From JALORV01 sp963724365 (GTDB taxonomy: Bacteria; Pseudomonadota; Gammaproteobacteria; Burkholderiales; Burkholderiaceae_F), in the NCBI GenBank assembly GCA_963724365.1, contig CAVRUR010000004.1, forward strand, positions 1 through 64,000: DNA of 64,000 nt, given 5' to 3'. The position numbers and the translations under genes were made by a program. Shown one piece after another: positions 36,189-43,951 of this stretch (the stretch's first letter is position 1; the number at the start of each line of letters is the position of its first letter). The notes beneath the pieces are model-generated. The model was given only the letters and a program-made list of their open reading frames with translations. It did not search any database and was not told the origin of the DNA.

Positions 36189-36470
36189 ATGAAGCAGACA
36201 CTTGCCGTCACCGCCTTCGCCTTCGCCGCGATTACCGCCGGTGCCGCCCTGGCCCAGGACAAGGGCGCATCGATCAAGGGCGAAAAGGAACGATGCTATG
36301 GCGTTGCCAAGGCCGGGCAGAACGATTGTGCGGCCGGACCGGGCACCACCTGCGCCGGCACCTCGAAGGCCGACTACCAGGCCAACGCGTGGAAGTATGT
36401 GCCGAAGGGCACCTGCACCACGATGACGACCCCGAAGGGCAAGGGCACCCTCGATCCGATGAAGAGCTGA
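36189..36470 (+). CDS. bufA1: DUF2282 bufferin-type precursor peptide (BufA1)
   Basis: A 93-residue exported small protein with AGGAG before the ATG and a signal peptide ending in ALAQ. The mature part is the DUF2282 core with four Cys: EKERCYGVAKAGQNDCAAG (Cys36, Cys47), TTCAGTSKADYQANAWKYVP (Cys55), KGTCTTM (Cys76). Bufferins of this type are ribosomal precursors whose Cys residues are converted by an MNIO enzyme to thiooxazole-type groups that bind copper in the periplasm. Here the MNIO gene and its partner follow directly. Modification and metal binding are inferred from family and neighbourhood, not shown by the sequence. A Lys-rich C-terminal tail (TPKGKGTLDPMKS) is not part of the Cys core. 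Confidence 0.9.
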   Translation: MKQTLAVTAFAFAAITAGAALAQDKGASIKGEKERCYGVAKAGQNDCAAGPGTTCAGTSKADYQANAWKYVPKGTCTTMTTPKGKGTLDPMKS

Positions 36471-36574
36471 ACACGACTGCCGCGGCACGCGCGCTTGACC
36501 AAGCTGCACGACTGCCTCTCCCGGAAGGTGCGGGTTGGTTCAACGCCCGGGCCGCGGCACCTTACGCACACATC

Positions 36575-37414
36575 ATGCAGACGCTGACTGCCGGTCTCGG
36601 GCTCAAGCCCCAGCACTACAGCGACGCGCTTGCCTCTCGCAGCGCCGGATTGTGGTTCGAAGTGCATCCCGAGAACTACATGGTCGGCGGCGGACCGCGC
36701 CTCGCGTGGCTCGACGCGCTGCGCGAACACCATCCGCTGTCGTTGCACGGCGTCGCGTTGTCGCTGGCCGCCGACTGCGCACCCGATCCAGCGCACCTCG
36801 AGCGGCTCGCCATTCTGGTTCACCGCTTCGAGCCGGCGCTGGTATCCGAGCACCTGGCGTGGAGCACCTGGGGCGGCGTCTACCGGCCCGACCTGCTGCC
36901 GGTGCCGCGCACGCTGCCCGCATTGCGGCGCATCGTCGGCAACATCGCGCAGGTGCAGGATCGATTGCAGCGCCCGATCGCGCTGGAGAATCCGTCGCAC
37001 TACCTGGCCTTCGACGAGCACGAGTACGACGAGGTCGGCTTCCTGGTCGAGATCGCACGCCGCAGCGGCTGCACGCTGCTACTCGACGTCAACAATGTTC
37101 ATGTGAGCGCGAACAATCTGGGCTATCGGGCCGAAGGCGTCATCGATGCCGTTCCTGCCGGGTTGATAACGGAAGTCCACCTGGCCGGGCACAGCACCGA
37201 CCCGGCACTGGGAACCGCACTGCTGATCGACAGTCACGACGCGCCGGTGGCGCCGGCCGTTTGGTCCCTTTACGAGCGGCTGATCGCCCGCATCGGTGTG
37301 CGGCCGACACTGATCGAGCGTGACGAACACATCCCGGACTTCGCCGATCTGCTGGACGAACGCGAGCACGCGCACCAACTGATGCAGGACGTCTCGCTGG
37401 CGCGAGCCGCATGA
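36575..37414 (+). CDS. bufB: MNIO-family iron enzyme (DUF692), BufB
   Basis: A 279-residue multinuclear non-heme iron oxygenase-like protein (TIM barrel). Expected ligands are present: HPENYM (31-36), SLHGV (His58), SEHLAW (His93), LENPSHYL (Glu138), LLLDVNNVHVSANN (Asp171, Asn174, His176), EVHLAGH (His202), LIERDEHIPDF (Glu248). Members oxidise Cys residues of a precursor peptide, here most likely BufA1. The ATG at 36575 has no clear ribosome site and the 104-bp gap reads on in frame (GWFNARAAAPYAHI), so a non-ATG start upstream is possible. The stop overlaps bufC (ATGA, 37411-37414). Cytoplasmic, so modification precedes export of BufA1. Confidence 0.92.
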   Translation: MQTLTAGLGLKPQHYSDALASRSAGLWFEVHPENYMVGGGPRLAWLDALREHHPLSLHGVALSLAADCAPDPAHLERLAILVHRFEPALVSEHLAWSTWGGVYRPDLLPVPRTLPALRRIVGNIAQVQDRLQRPIALENPSHYLAFDEHEYDEVGFLVEIARRSGCTLLLDVNNVHVSANNLGYRAEGVIDAVPAGLITEVHLAGHSTDPALGTALLIDSHDAPVAPAVWSLYERLIARIGVRPTLIERDEHIPDFADLLDEREHAHQLMQDVSLARAA

Positions 37415-38202
37415 CCATGCAGCTCGCCGACTATCAGGATGCATTCGCGCACGCGCTGCTCGCCGACGATGCGAGCAGTGTTCCCGCTGCAGTCGCTCAT
37501 CTCGTTGCTCAACCCGGCTTCGCCGTCTACCGAAATACGGTCCTGAAGGGCTGCATCGACGCTCTGCAGGCGAACTTCCCGGCGGTCGCGCGGCTGGTCG
37601 GTGACGAGTGGTTCCGCGCCGCCGCGGCCATCTATGTGCGACGCACACTGCCGTCCGCGCCGACCCTGCTGACGTACGGGCGAGAGTTTTCTGACTTCCT
37701 CAGGGACTTCGAGCCCGCGGCCGAGCTGCCTTATCTCACGCATGTCGCGCGCGTCGATCGGCTCTGGAGTGAGGCGCATGCGGCTGCCGACGACGACCTC
37801 CTCGATCCCGCCGCGCTCGCCACGCTTGCGCCTGACGACATGGCGCAAATCACGCTACGACCGCATGCTGCCGCGCGCTGGGCGTGGTGCGACGAACACC
37901 CGATCTACACGCTGTGGAGCCGCAATCGCGACACTTCGGCGGATTCCGCCCGCGAAGTCGACTGGCGCGGCGAGGGAGTGTTGCTGACACGTCCGCACGG
38001 CGCGGTCATGCATCAGTTTCTGTCGCGTGAAGGCACCGCGTTTCTCACGGCCTGTGCCGCCGGACTCGACATAGAGCAGGCCGTGGCCGCAACGCTCGAC
38101 GACAACCCCGCCGCGGATCTCCCCGCGCTGATCAGCCACTGCCTGCAGGCCGGTGCCTTCGCGGGTCTCGAATCCCCGACTCACAAGGAAGTCTCCCGAT
38201 GA
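37411..38202 (+). CDS. bufC: DUF2063 partner protein (BufC) of the MNIO enzyme
   Basis: A 263-residue protein with an N-terminal DUF2063 domain (LADYQDAFAHALLADD, FAVYRNTVLKGCIDALQANF, PAVARLVGDEWFRAAAAIYV, TLLTYGREFSDFLRDFEPA) and a C-terminal winged-helix-like part (QFLSREGTAFLTACAAGLDI). DUF2063 proteins bind the precursor and present it to the MNIO enzyme. Start and stop both overlap neighbours by ATGA (37411-37414 and 38199-38202), giving tight coupling across bufB-bufC-doxX. Function is inferred from the family. Confidence 0.9.
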   Translation: MTMQLADYQDAFAHALLADDASSVPAAVAHLVAQPGFAVYRNTVLKGCIDALQANFPAVARLVGDEWFRAAAAIYVRRTLPSAPTLLTYGREFSDFLRDFEPAAELPYLTHVARVDRLWSEAHAAADDDLLDPAALATLAPDDMAQITLRPHAAARWAWCDEHPIYTLWSRNRDTSADSAREVDWRGEGVLLTRPHGAVMHQFLSREGTAFLTACAAGLDIEQAVAATLDDNPAADLPALISHCLQAGAFAGLESPTHKEVSR

Positions 38203-38672
38203 TGAACTCGACAAGCTCCGTGGCCATTGGTCCGGCCGGGCCGCGCGCACTCTACAACCGCCTTGCAGCAATGCTCTCCACATTGATCGGCCATGATCTG
38301 CTGGCACTCGCCGCACGGTTCGGCATCGCCGGTGTGTTCTGGCTGTCGGGCCGCACCAAGGTCGAGGGGTGGCTCACCATCAGTGACAACGCCGTGGCGC
38401 TGTTCGCCGATGAGTACAAGGTGCCACTGTTGTCGCCCGAGCTGGGAGCACACCTCGCGGCGTACTCCGAACACCTGTTCCCGATCCTGCTGGTGCTGGG
38501 GCTCTTCACGCGCGCGTCTGCGCTCGCGCTGCTCGGCATGACGGCCGTGATCCAGATTTTCGTCTACCCGGCCGCGTGGCCGACGCACCTGGTGTGGGCA
38601 ACGGCGCTGCTGTATCTCGCCGGCCGCGGTGCCGGACGCGTGTCGCTCGACGCTCGCCTCGGGCTAAGTTAG
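38199..38672 (+). CDS. DoxX-family membrane protein of the bufferin-type operon (BufD)
   Basis: A 157-residue inner-membrane protein of the DoxX family with four TM segments (LALAARFGIAGVFWLSGRTK, HLFPILLVLGLFTRASALAL, LGMTAVIQIFVYPAAW, LVWATALLYLAGRG). The signature R-x-x-x-G-x-x-F-x-x-x-G-x-x-K is present. DoxX genes close many DUF2282-DUF692-DUF2063 operons; the role may be in redox or export steps, but it is not established. Start overlaps bufC by ATGA. No terminator was found in 38673-38786. Confidence 0.88.
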   Translation: MMNSTSSVAIGPAGPRALYNRLAAMLSTLIGHDLLALAARFGIAGVFWLSGRTKVEGWLTISDNAVALFADEYKVPLLSPELGAHLAAYSEHLFPILLVLGLFTRASALALLGMTAVIQIFVYPAAWPTHLVWATALLYLAGRGAGRVSLDARLGLS

Positions 38673-38786
38673 TTGCGACGCCACCGTGATGCCCTCCCGC
38701 TCGCGCCAGGCCACGCCGCGCGGAACGCGTCGTCCCACGCCCTTGCATGGTTACACCGACACGAAGAAATTTAGTCGAACCAATTG

Positions 38787-38814
38787 TGTAACGCCGCCGA
38801 CAGTCCGAGCGAAT
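38787..38814 (+). promoter_or_regulatory. SigF-type promoter before the EF-hand gene
   Basis: TGTAACG (38787-38793) and CGAAT (38810-38814), again exactly 16 bp apart, followed by AAGCAGGCGAGCCGCCGCG. This nearly repeats the promoter at 36100-36127, whose downstream sequence is AAGCAGGCAGGTCGCCGCG. The start codon is 105 bp downstream. Confidence 0.8.
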
Positions 38815-38919
38815 AAGCAGGCGAGCCGCCGCGAAGTCTGCGTCGGCCAAGGACCCGGAGAAAGCGCAACAGCGACTCGATCCGGTCTCGCTTGCAGTCC
38901 CACTTCCTCGGAGTACTTC

Positions 38920-39216
38920 ATGAACAAATATCTTCTTGCAGCATCCGCCTTGACCCTGGGTCTCATGGCAACCACCGTCAGCCTTCCTGCTCGCGCCGAC
39001 AGTGGCGATCTCACCTTCAACGCGATCTTTGCGATGGCCGACAAGAACAAGGACTCGATGGTGACCAAGCAGGAATTCCTGGACGCCATGAGCAAGGCCT
39101 ACGACATGAAGATGGCCAAGATGAAGTCGTCGAAGGATTCGACGATGATGAAAGGCGATGCGATGACCAAGGATGGCTTCAAGTCGCTGATCAACGACCT
39201 TCATTCGGGCGCGTAG
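38920..39216 (+). CDS. Small exported EF-hand protein
   Basis: A 98-residue exported protein. The signal peptide ends in PARA. One canonical EF-hand loop is visible: DKNKDSMVTKQE (41-52; ligands D41, N43, D45, T49, E52), followed by a Met/Lys-rich helix (MSKAYDMKMAKMKSSKDSTM). The second half could form a degenerate second hand (GDAMTKDGFKSLINDL). Seven of the 98 residues in 55-82 are Met, which may suggest copper or other soft-metal binding, but that is speculation. It lies behind a SigF-type promoter copied from the bufferin-type operon and before the DUF1223 gene. Confidence 0.8.
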   Translation: MNKYLLAASALTLGLMATTVSLPARADSGDLTFNAIFAMADKNKDSMVTKQEFLDAMSKAYDMKMAKMKSSKDSTMMKGDAMTKDGFKSLINDLHSGA

Positions 39217-39288
39217 TCACCGCCGTGTTGTCACGCCATCGGACCCCAGCAGTCGCTCCAAATGGAGCCCTCGTCGAAAGTCCGACAC

Positions 39289-39330
39289 GGCCCCGGGGAA
39301 GGGTGCGGTTGGGAATCGCTCCCCGGGGCC
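39289..39330. repeat. GC-rich inverted repeat between the EF-hand and DUF1223 genes
   Basis: A perfect 11-bp stem (GGCCCCGGGGA/TCCCCGGGGCC) with a 20-nt loop. There is no T run, so it is not a classical terminator. It may be an attenuator or mRNA-processing hairpin between the two genes. Short repeats CATCATTG follow it at 39331 and about 39345. Confidence 0.6.
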
Positions 39331-39437
39331 CATCATTGTCCAGCCATCATTGCCTCGCCCATCACTGCCGAGCCCGTCGCTGCACCGGCCGACGCGGCGG
39401 CACGCGACCGGACGTCTGATCAAGGAGTCGCGTTGCC

Positions 39438-40190
39438 ATGCTCGCCACCCTGATGTTCGCCGCCGCGGCCGTCAACGCATCGATCGAGCCGCCGAAGTGG
39501 TGCAGCGCTATCAGCGCTGCACACCAGACCGCGCTCGTCGAGTTGTATACGTCGCAGGGCTGCTCGAGTTGCCCGCCTGCCGATCGATGGCTGTCGCAGC
39601 TGGAGCAGCGCTACACGCGCACGCAGGTCGTCCCGATCGCGCTGCACGTCAGCTACTGGGATTACATCGGCTGGAAGGACCCGTATGCGCGTACGGAGTT
39701 CAACCTGAGACAGCGCGAGCTCGCTGCCGCCAACGGCAGCCGCAGCGTCTACACGCCCGGCGTCTTCCTGCAGGCGCACGAGTTGCCGGACTGGTCGAAG
39801 GCGACGCGCTTCGATGCGGCGGTCCGGGCCGTCGTCGCCACGCCGGCCGAGGCGCGCATCACGCTCAAGGCGCGGATCGCAGGCAACACGGTGACGGTGG
39901 AGCCGAATGCGGTCGCGTTGCGCAGCACACGCGATCCCCGCCTGGTGCTTGCGCTGGTGGAAAGCGGGCTGTCGGTGGCCGTTGAGGCCGGCGAAAACCG
40001 CGGCGCGACCTTGCGCAACGATCGCGTCGTGCGCGTCTGGAGCGGACATCTGCCACTGACGCCTGCGCCGCTGCAATGGACGCTGCCGCTGAGTTCGGAG
40101 CGACGCTACGCGGTCGTCGCTTTCGTACAGGAGTCGGCACCGAACGGGCGACTGCTGCAGGCCATGGACCTTCCGCTCAGCGGCTGCTGA
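39438..40190 (+). CDS. DUF1223 exported thioredoxin-like protein
   Basis: A 250-residue DUF1223 protein. AAGGAG precedes the ATG at a normal distance; the N-terminus is a short signal-like segment (MLATLMFAAAAVNA). The thioredoxin-like active site reads LYTSQGCSSCPPADRWLSQL with Cys42 and Cys45 in a CxxC motif. The block ALHVSYWDYIGWKDPYARTE and VYTPGVFLQAHELPDW are typical of the family; the C-terminal half is beta-rich. Probably a periplasmic disulphide or copper-stress protein. It follows the EF-hand gene by 221 bp without another promoter of the SigF type, so it may be read through from 38788. Confidence 0.85.
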   Translation: MLATLMFAAAAVNASIEPPKWCSAISAAHQTALVELYTSQGCSSCPPADRWLSQLEQRYTRTQVVPIALHVSYWDYIGWKDPYARTEFNLRQRELAAANGSRSVYTPGVFLQAHELPDWSKATRFDAAVRAVVATPAEARITLKARIAGNTVTVEPNAVALRSTRDPRLVLALVESGLSVAVEAGENRGATLRNDRVVRVWSGHLPLTPAPLQWTLPLSSERRYAVVAFVQESAPNGRLLQAMDLPLSGC

Positions 40191-40234
40191 TTCGCGCGCC
40201 ACGGAGCGCGTGAGATCGAACGTGAATCGGCGCG

Positions 40235-41416
40235 TCAGTCGCGACCGTAGAGCGTGACCACGCAGGCCCCACCGAGGCCGAGATTGTGCTGCAGCCCGAG
40301 GCGAGCGTTGTCGACCTGCCGCGCCTCCGCCTTACCTCGCAGCTGCTGTGTCAGTTCAAAGCACTGAGCGAGCCCAGTAGCGCCGAGCGGATGACCCTTG
40401 GACAACAGGCCACCGGACGGGTTGGTGACGACCGCGCCACCATAGGTGTTGTCGCCATCGGCCACGAAGCGAGCCGCTTCGCCCGCTGCGCAGAAGCCGA
40501 GCGCCTCGTAGGAGATCAGCTCGTTGTGCGCGAAGCAATCGTGCAGTTCGCACACATCGACATCGTCGGGCCCGATGCCAGCCTGCTCGTAGACGGCGTC
40601 CGCCGCGGCCTTCGCCATGTCGGCGCCGACCAGGCTCATCATCGAGCGCCCGAAGGTGCTCGCGGTATCCGTCGTCATCGACTGCGCGAGGATGCGCACC
40701 GTCGTGTCGATCCCGTGCTGGCGCGCGTAGCGCTCCGAGACGAGGACCGCTGCGGCCGCGCCACAGGTCGGAGGACAGGCCATCAGCCGCGTCATCACAC
40801 CCGGCCAGATCTGTACGTCGCCCAGCACCTGCTCGACCGTGACCGGCTTGCGGAAGAGCGCGAGCGGATTGTTCTCCGCATGGCGGCTCGCCTTCGCCCG
40901 GATCTGCGCAAAGGTTTCGAGCGGCGTGCCGTAGCGCTGCATGTGCTCGCGCCCGGCGCCGCCGAAGTAGCGCAGCGCGAGCGGGATCTGTGGCTCGCCG
41001 ACCAGTTTGTCGGTGACTTCGTTGAAGCGGTCGAACGGGGTCGGGCGATCGTCGAACACGGCGCCTAGTGCGCCGGGTCGCATCTGCTCGAAGCCCAGCG
41101 CCAGCACGCAGTCGGCGGCTCCGCTTTCGATGGCCTGGCGCGCGAGGAAGAGCGCGGTCGAACCGGTCGAGCAGTTGTTGTTGACGTTGATGATCGGCAC
41201 GCCGGTCAGGCCGACCTCGTAGAGCGCCCGCTGCCCGCTGGTGGAGTCGCCATAGACGTAGCCGACATAGGCCTGCTGCACCTGCGCATACGCCACTGCG
41301 GCATCGACTAGCGCGAGTTTCGCGGCATCAGCACCCATCACGTAGTACGGCGGATGGTCGCCGGGCTTGCGGAAGGGGATCATGCCGACCCCGGCGACTA
41401 CGACCTTTTCAGACAT
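40235..41416 (-). CDS. SCP-x-type thiolase / lipid-transfer protein
   Basis: A 393-residue thiolase-superfamily enzyme. The start at 41416 has GGAGG at 6 bp. The nucleophile Cys lies in INVNNNCSTGSTALFLARQA; the catalytic His regions are VCELHDCFAHNELISYE and SKGHPLGATGLAQCFEL. The HDCF and GHP motifs are typical of SCP-2 thiolases, which cleave 3-ketoacyl-CoAs with branched or sterol-derived chains. It follows the acyl-CoA dehydrogenase by 14 bp on the same strand, so the two probably act in one beta-oxidation-like pathway. Substrate unknown. Confidence 0.9.
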   Translation of the reverse strand: MSEKVVVAGVGMIPFRKPGDHPPYYVMGADAAKLALVDAAVAYAQVQQAYVGYVYGDSTSGQRALYEVGLTGVPIINVNNNCSTGSTALFLARQAIESGAADCVLALGFEQMRPGALGAVFDDRPTPFDRFNEVTDKLVGEPQIPLALRYFGGAGREHMQRYGTPLETFAQIRAKASRHAENNPLALFRKPVTVEQVLGDVQIWPGVMTRLMACPPTCGAAAAVLVSERYARQHGIDTTVRILAQSMTTDTASTFGRSMMSLVGADMAKAAADAVYEQAGIGPDDVDVCELHDCFAHNELISYEALGFCAAGEAARFVADGDNTYGGAVVTNPSGGLLSKGHPLGATGLAQCFELTQQLRGKAEARQVDNARLGLQHNLGLGGACVVTLYGRD

Positions 41417-41430
41417 GTCAGCCTCCGGCG

Positions 41431-42576
41431 CTACAGCGAGCGCGCGATGATCTCTTTCATGATCTCGTTGGTGCCGCCGTAGATCGGCTGCACGCGCGCG
41501 TCGACATACATGCGCGCGATCGGGTACTCGAGCATGTAACCGTAGCCACCAAAGAGCTGCAGGCACTCGTCCACCACCTTGCACTGCAGGTCGGTCAGGT
41601 ACCACTTGGCCATCGAGGCGGTCGCGGTATCGAGCGTGCCGTCCATGACCTGCACGATGCAGCGGTCGATGAAGGTGCGCGCGACCACTGCCTGCGTCTT
41701 GATCTCGGCCAGCTTGAAGCGCGTGTTCTGCATTTCGATCAGCTTCTGGCCGAAGGCGCTGCGCTCGCGCGCGTACTCGACCGTCAGCCGCAGCGCGCGC
41801 TCGATCGCCGCCACCGCACCGATGCCAATCAGCGTGCGCTCGTAGGGCAGTTCCGCCATCAGTTGAGCAAAGCCCTTGCCCTCGACGCCGCCGAGCAATG
41901 CGTCGGCCGGAACGCGCACGTTGTCGAAGAAGAGCTCGCAGGTGTCCTGCCCCTTTTGCCCGACCTTGTCGAGGATGCGGCCGACGCGAAATCCCTCGAC
42001 GTTCTTCGTCTCGACCAGCAGCAACGAGAGGCCGCGCGCGCCGGCCGCTGCATCCGTTCTCGCGACGACGACGATCAGGTCGGCGAGGTAGCCATTGGAG
42101 ATGAAGATCTTCGAACCATTGATGACGTAGCCGCTGCCGTCTCGCTCCGCGCGCGTGCGCACGCCTTGCAGGTCGGAGCCGGCGGCCGGTTCGGACATCG
42201 CGATCGCACCCACCATCGCGCCGCTGGAAAGTTGCGGCAGGTACTTGCGCTTCTGCTCCTCGGTACCGTGGTTCAACAGGTAGTGCGCGATGATGATGTG
42301 CACGTGCACGCCGAACGAGGTGTCGCCGGCCGCGGCGAGTTCCTCGAACAGCGCCGCCATGTGCGCAAAGTCGCCGCCGGCGCCGCCGTATTCGTCGGGA
42401 ATGTCGGCGCACAGCACGCCGAGGTCGCCGGCCTTGCTCCATAGCGCGCGATCGACATGCTGCTGCTTCGCGAAGCGATCCTCGTGCGGGACGATCTCGG
42501 TTTCGACGAAGCGGCGCAGGGTGTCGCGATAGACGGCGAGTTCGGGCGACATCCAGGGAGAGACATAGGACGACAT
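41431..42576 (-). CDS. Acyl-CoA dehydrogenase
   Basis: A 381-residue flavin-dependent acyl-CoA dehydrogenase. N-terminal helices (RRFVETEIVPHEDRFAKQQH), FAD/substrate block AIAMSEPAAGSDLQGVRT, and GSKIFISNGYLADLIVVVAR are clear. The catalytic Glu is in YGGTNEIMKEIIARSL. Length is normal. It precedes the thiolase gene in a two-gene operon. A region of 122 bp separates it from dinB; no terminator was seen. Substrate class cannot be told from sequence. Confidence 0.93.
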   Translation of the reverse strand: MSSYVSPWMSPELAVYRDTLRRFVETEIVPHEDRFAKQQHVDRALWSKAGDLGVLCADIPDEYGGAGGDFAHMAALFEELAAAGDTSFGVHVHIIIAHYLLNHGTEEQKRKYLPQLSSGAMVGAIAMSEPAAGSDLQGVRTRAERDGSGYVINGSKIFISNGYLADLIVVVARTDAAAGARGLSLLLVETKNVEGFRVGRILDKVGQKGQDTCELFFDNVRVPADALLGGVEGKGFAQLMAELPYERTLIGIGAVAAIERALRLTVEYARERSAFGQKLIEMQNTRFKLAEIKTQAVVARTFIDRCIVQVMDGTLDTATASMAKWYLTDLQCKVVDECLQLFGGYGYMLEYPIARMYVDARVQPIYGGTNEIMKEIIARSL

Positions 42577-42698
42577 GGCGCAGAAATCCAGCGTGATGCG
42601 AACTTGATCAACCTAGCACGCCTGCGCGACCGTGACTCGCCGGCGGTGGTCTCCGGACTAGAAGGGAGTCTCGAACTCGCGCCGATCCGCGCGCCGGC

Positions 42699-43913
42699 TC
42701 AGACGAGCCGGGCCGGCGCTGCCTCGGACGTCCCTTCCGCAGGCTCCAGCGACCCGACCCGCACACCGAGCAGGCGGATACGGCGCGTGAGGTCGACGCG
42801 CTTCAGGCATTCGCCGGCCGCGCGGCGGATGGCCCGCGCGTCACTCGTCGGTGCCGCAAGCGTCTGGTCGCGGGTGACGGTGCTGAAGTCCTCAAAGCGC
42901 AGCTTGATGCCGATCGTGCGGCCGGTGTAGCGCTTGCGGCGCAGGTCGTCGGCGACCCGCTCGACCAGGTGGGTGAAGATGCGGGACAGTTGCGCTCGGT
43001 CGCGCGTGGCATGCAGGTCGCGATCGAAAGTGGTCTCGCGGCTGATCGAGCGGGGCTCGCTTTCAGTGACGATCGGACGGTCATCGCGACCCCGCGCCGC
43101 ATCGGCGAGCCAGGACGCGTAGCTGGCGCCGAAGTGTCCCGCGAGCCAGGTGCGATCGACCTGCGCCAGTTCGCCGATCGTGGCAATGCCGAGCCGCGCC
43201 AGCCTGGCGGCCGACTTGGGCCCGACGCCATGCAGGCGCCGTACGGACAGCGGCCACAGGCGCGATGCCACCTCCTTCAGCGTCACGACGGTCAGGCCAT
43301 CGGGCTTGTCCAGCTCCGACGCAATCTTCGCAATCAGCTTGTTCGGTGCCAGGCCGACCGAGCAGGTCAGGCCCGTGGCGTCGCGAACGACTTGCCTGAG
43401 CTCGGCGCCGACCTCGCGCGCGCACCACCAGACGTTCTGCGCGGCATCATCGGGGTCGATGATTTCGTCGTCGTCCGGCAGCCGGGCCGCGACGACTTCG
43501 GTCAGGTCGATGTAGATCTCGTCGATGCCACGATCCTCGATCAGCGACGCCACGGCCCGCACGGCTGCCTTGAACAGCCGCGAGTACTTGCGGTACTCGT
43601 CGAAGTCGACCGGCAGCAGCACCGCGTCCGGCGCCTTCGCAGCCGCCTTCATCATGCCCATCGCCGAGTTGACGCCGAGCGCGCGGGCTTCGTAGGTGGC
43701 CGTCGTCACCACGCCGCGCCCGGCGTAGCCACGCAAGGTGGCGTAGTGGCGGCGTCGTTCGCCGCTCACCGGGTCCGTCTCCCAGCCCGGCTGGTGCTCG
43801 CGCCCGCCGCCGATCACCACCGGCCGCCCGCGCAGGTCCGGATAGCGCAGCAGCTCCACCGACGCGTAGAACGCATCCATGTCGAGGTGGGCGATGACGC
43901 GAGTCGAAATCAT
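42699..43913 (-). CDS. dinB: DNA polymerase IV (Y-family)
   Basis: A 404-residue translesion polymerase. Catalytic motif HLDMDAFYASVE (Asp11, Asp13 region) and GIDEIYIDLTE (second acidic pair), steric-gate/fingers part YEARALGVNSAMGMM, HhH part RLHGVGPKSAARLARLGIAT and little finger (RYTGRTIGIKLRFEDFSTVT). An insert REHQPGWETDPVSGERRRHY sits between the first motif and YATLRGYAGRGVVTTATYE; it is found in part of the proteobacterial family. It has no C-terminal clamp-binding QLxLF that I can see; it ends EAAPARLV. Divergent from the ThDP enzyme gene. Confidence 0.93.
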   Translation of the reverse strand: MISTRVIAHLDMDAFYASVELLRYPDLRGRPVVIGGGREHQPGWETDPVSGERRRHYATLRGYAGRGVVTTATYEARALGVNSAMGMMKAAAKAPDAVLLPVDFDEYRKYSRLFKAAVRAVASLIEDRGIDEIYIDLTEVVAARLPDDDEIIDPDDAAQNVWWCAREVGAELRQVVRDATGLTCSVGLAPNKLIAKIASELDKPDGLTVVTLKEVASRLWPLSVRRLHGVGPKSAARLARLGIATIGELAQVDRTWLAGHFGASYASWLADAARGRDDRPIVTESEPRSISRETTFDRDLHATRDRAQLSRIFTHLVERVADDLRRKRYTGRTIGIKLRFEDFSTVTRDQTLAAPTSDARAIRRAAGECLKRVDLTRRIRLLGVRVGSLEPAEGTSEAAPARLV

Positions 43914-43951
43914 GTCGGATACAAGACTACCGGCTGCCGCGCCGCAGCGAT

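Noticed and set aside
35381..36574. Long open frame running into bufB
   Set aside because: The frame is open by chance across sigF and bufA1; the protein-like part begins near the bufB start.
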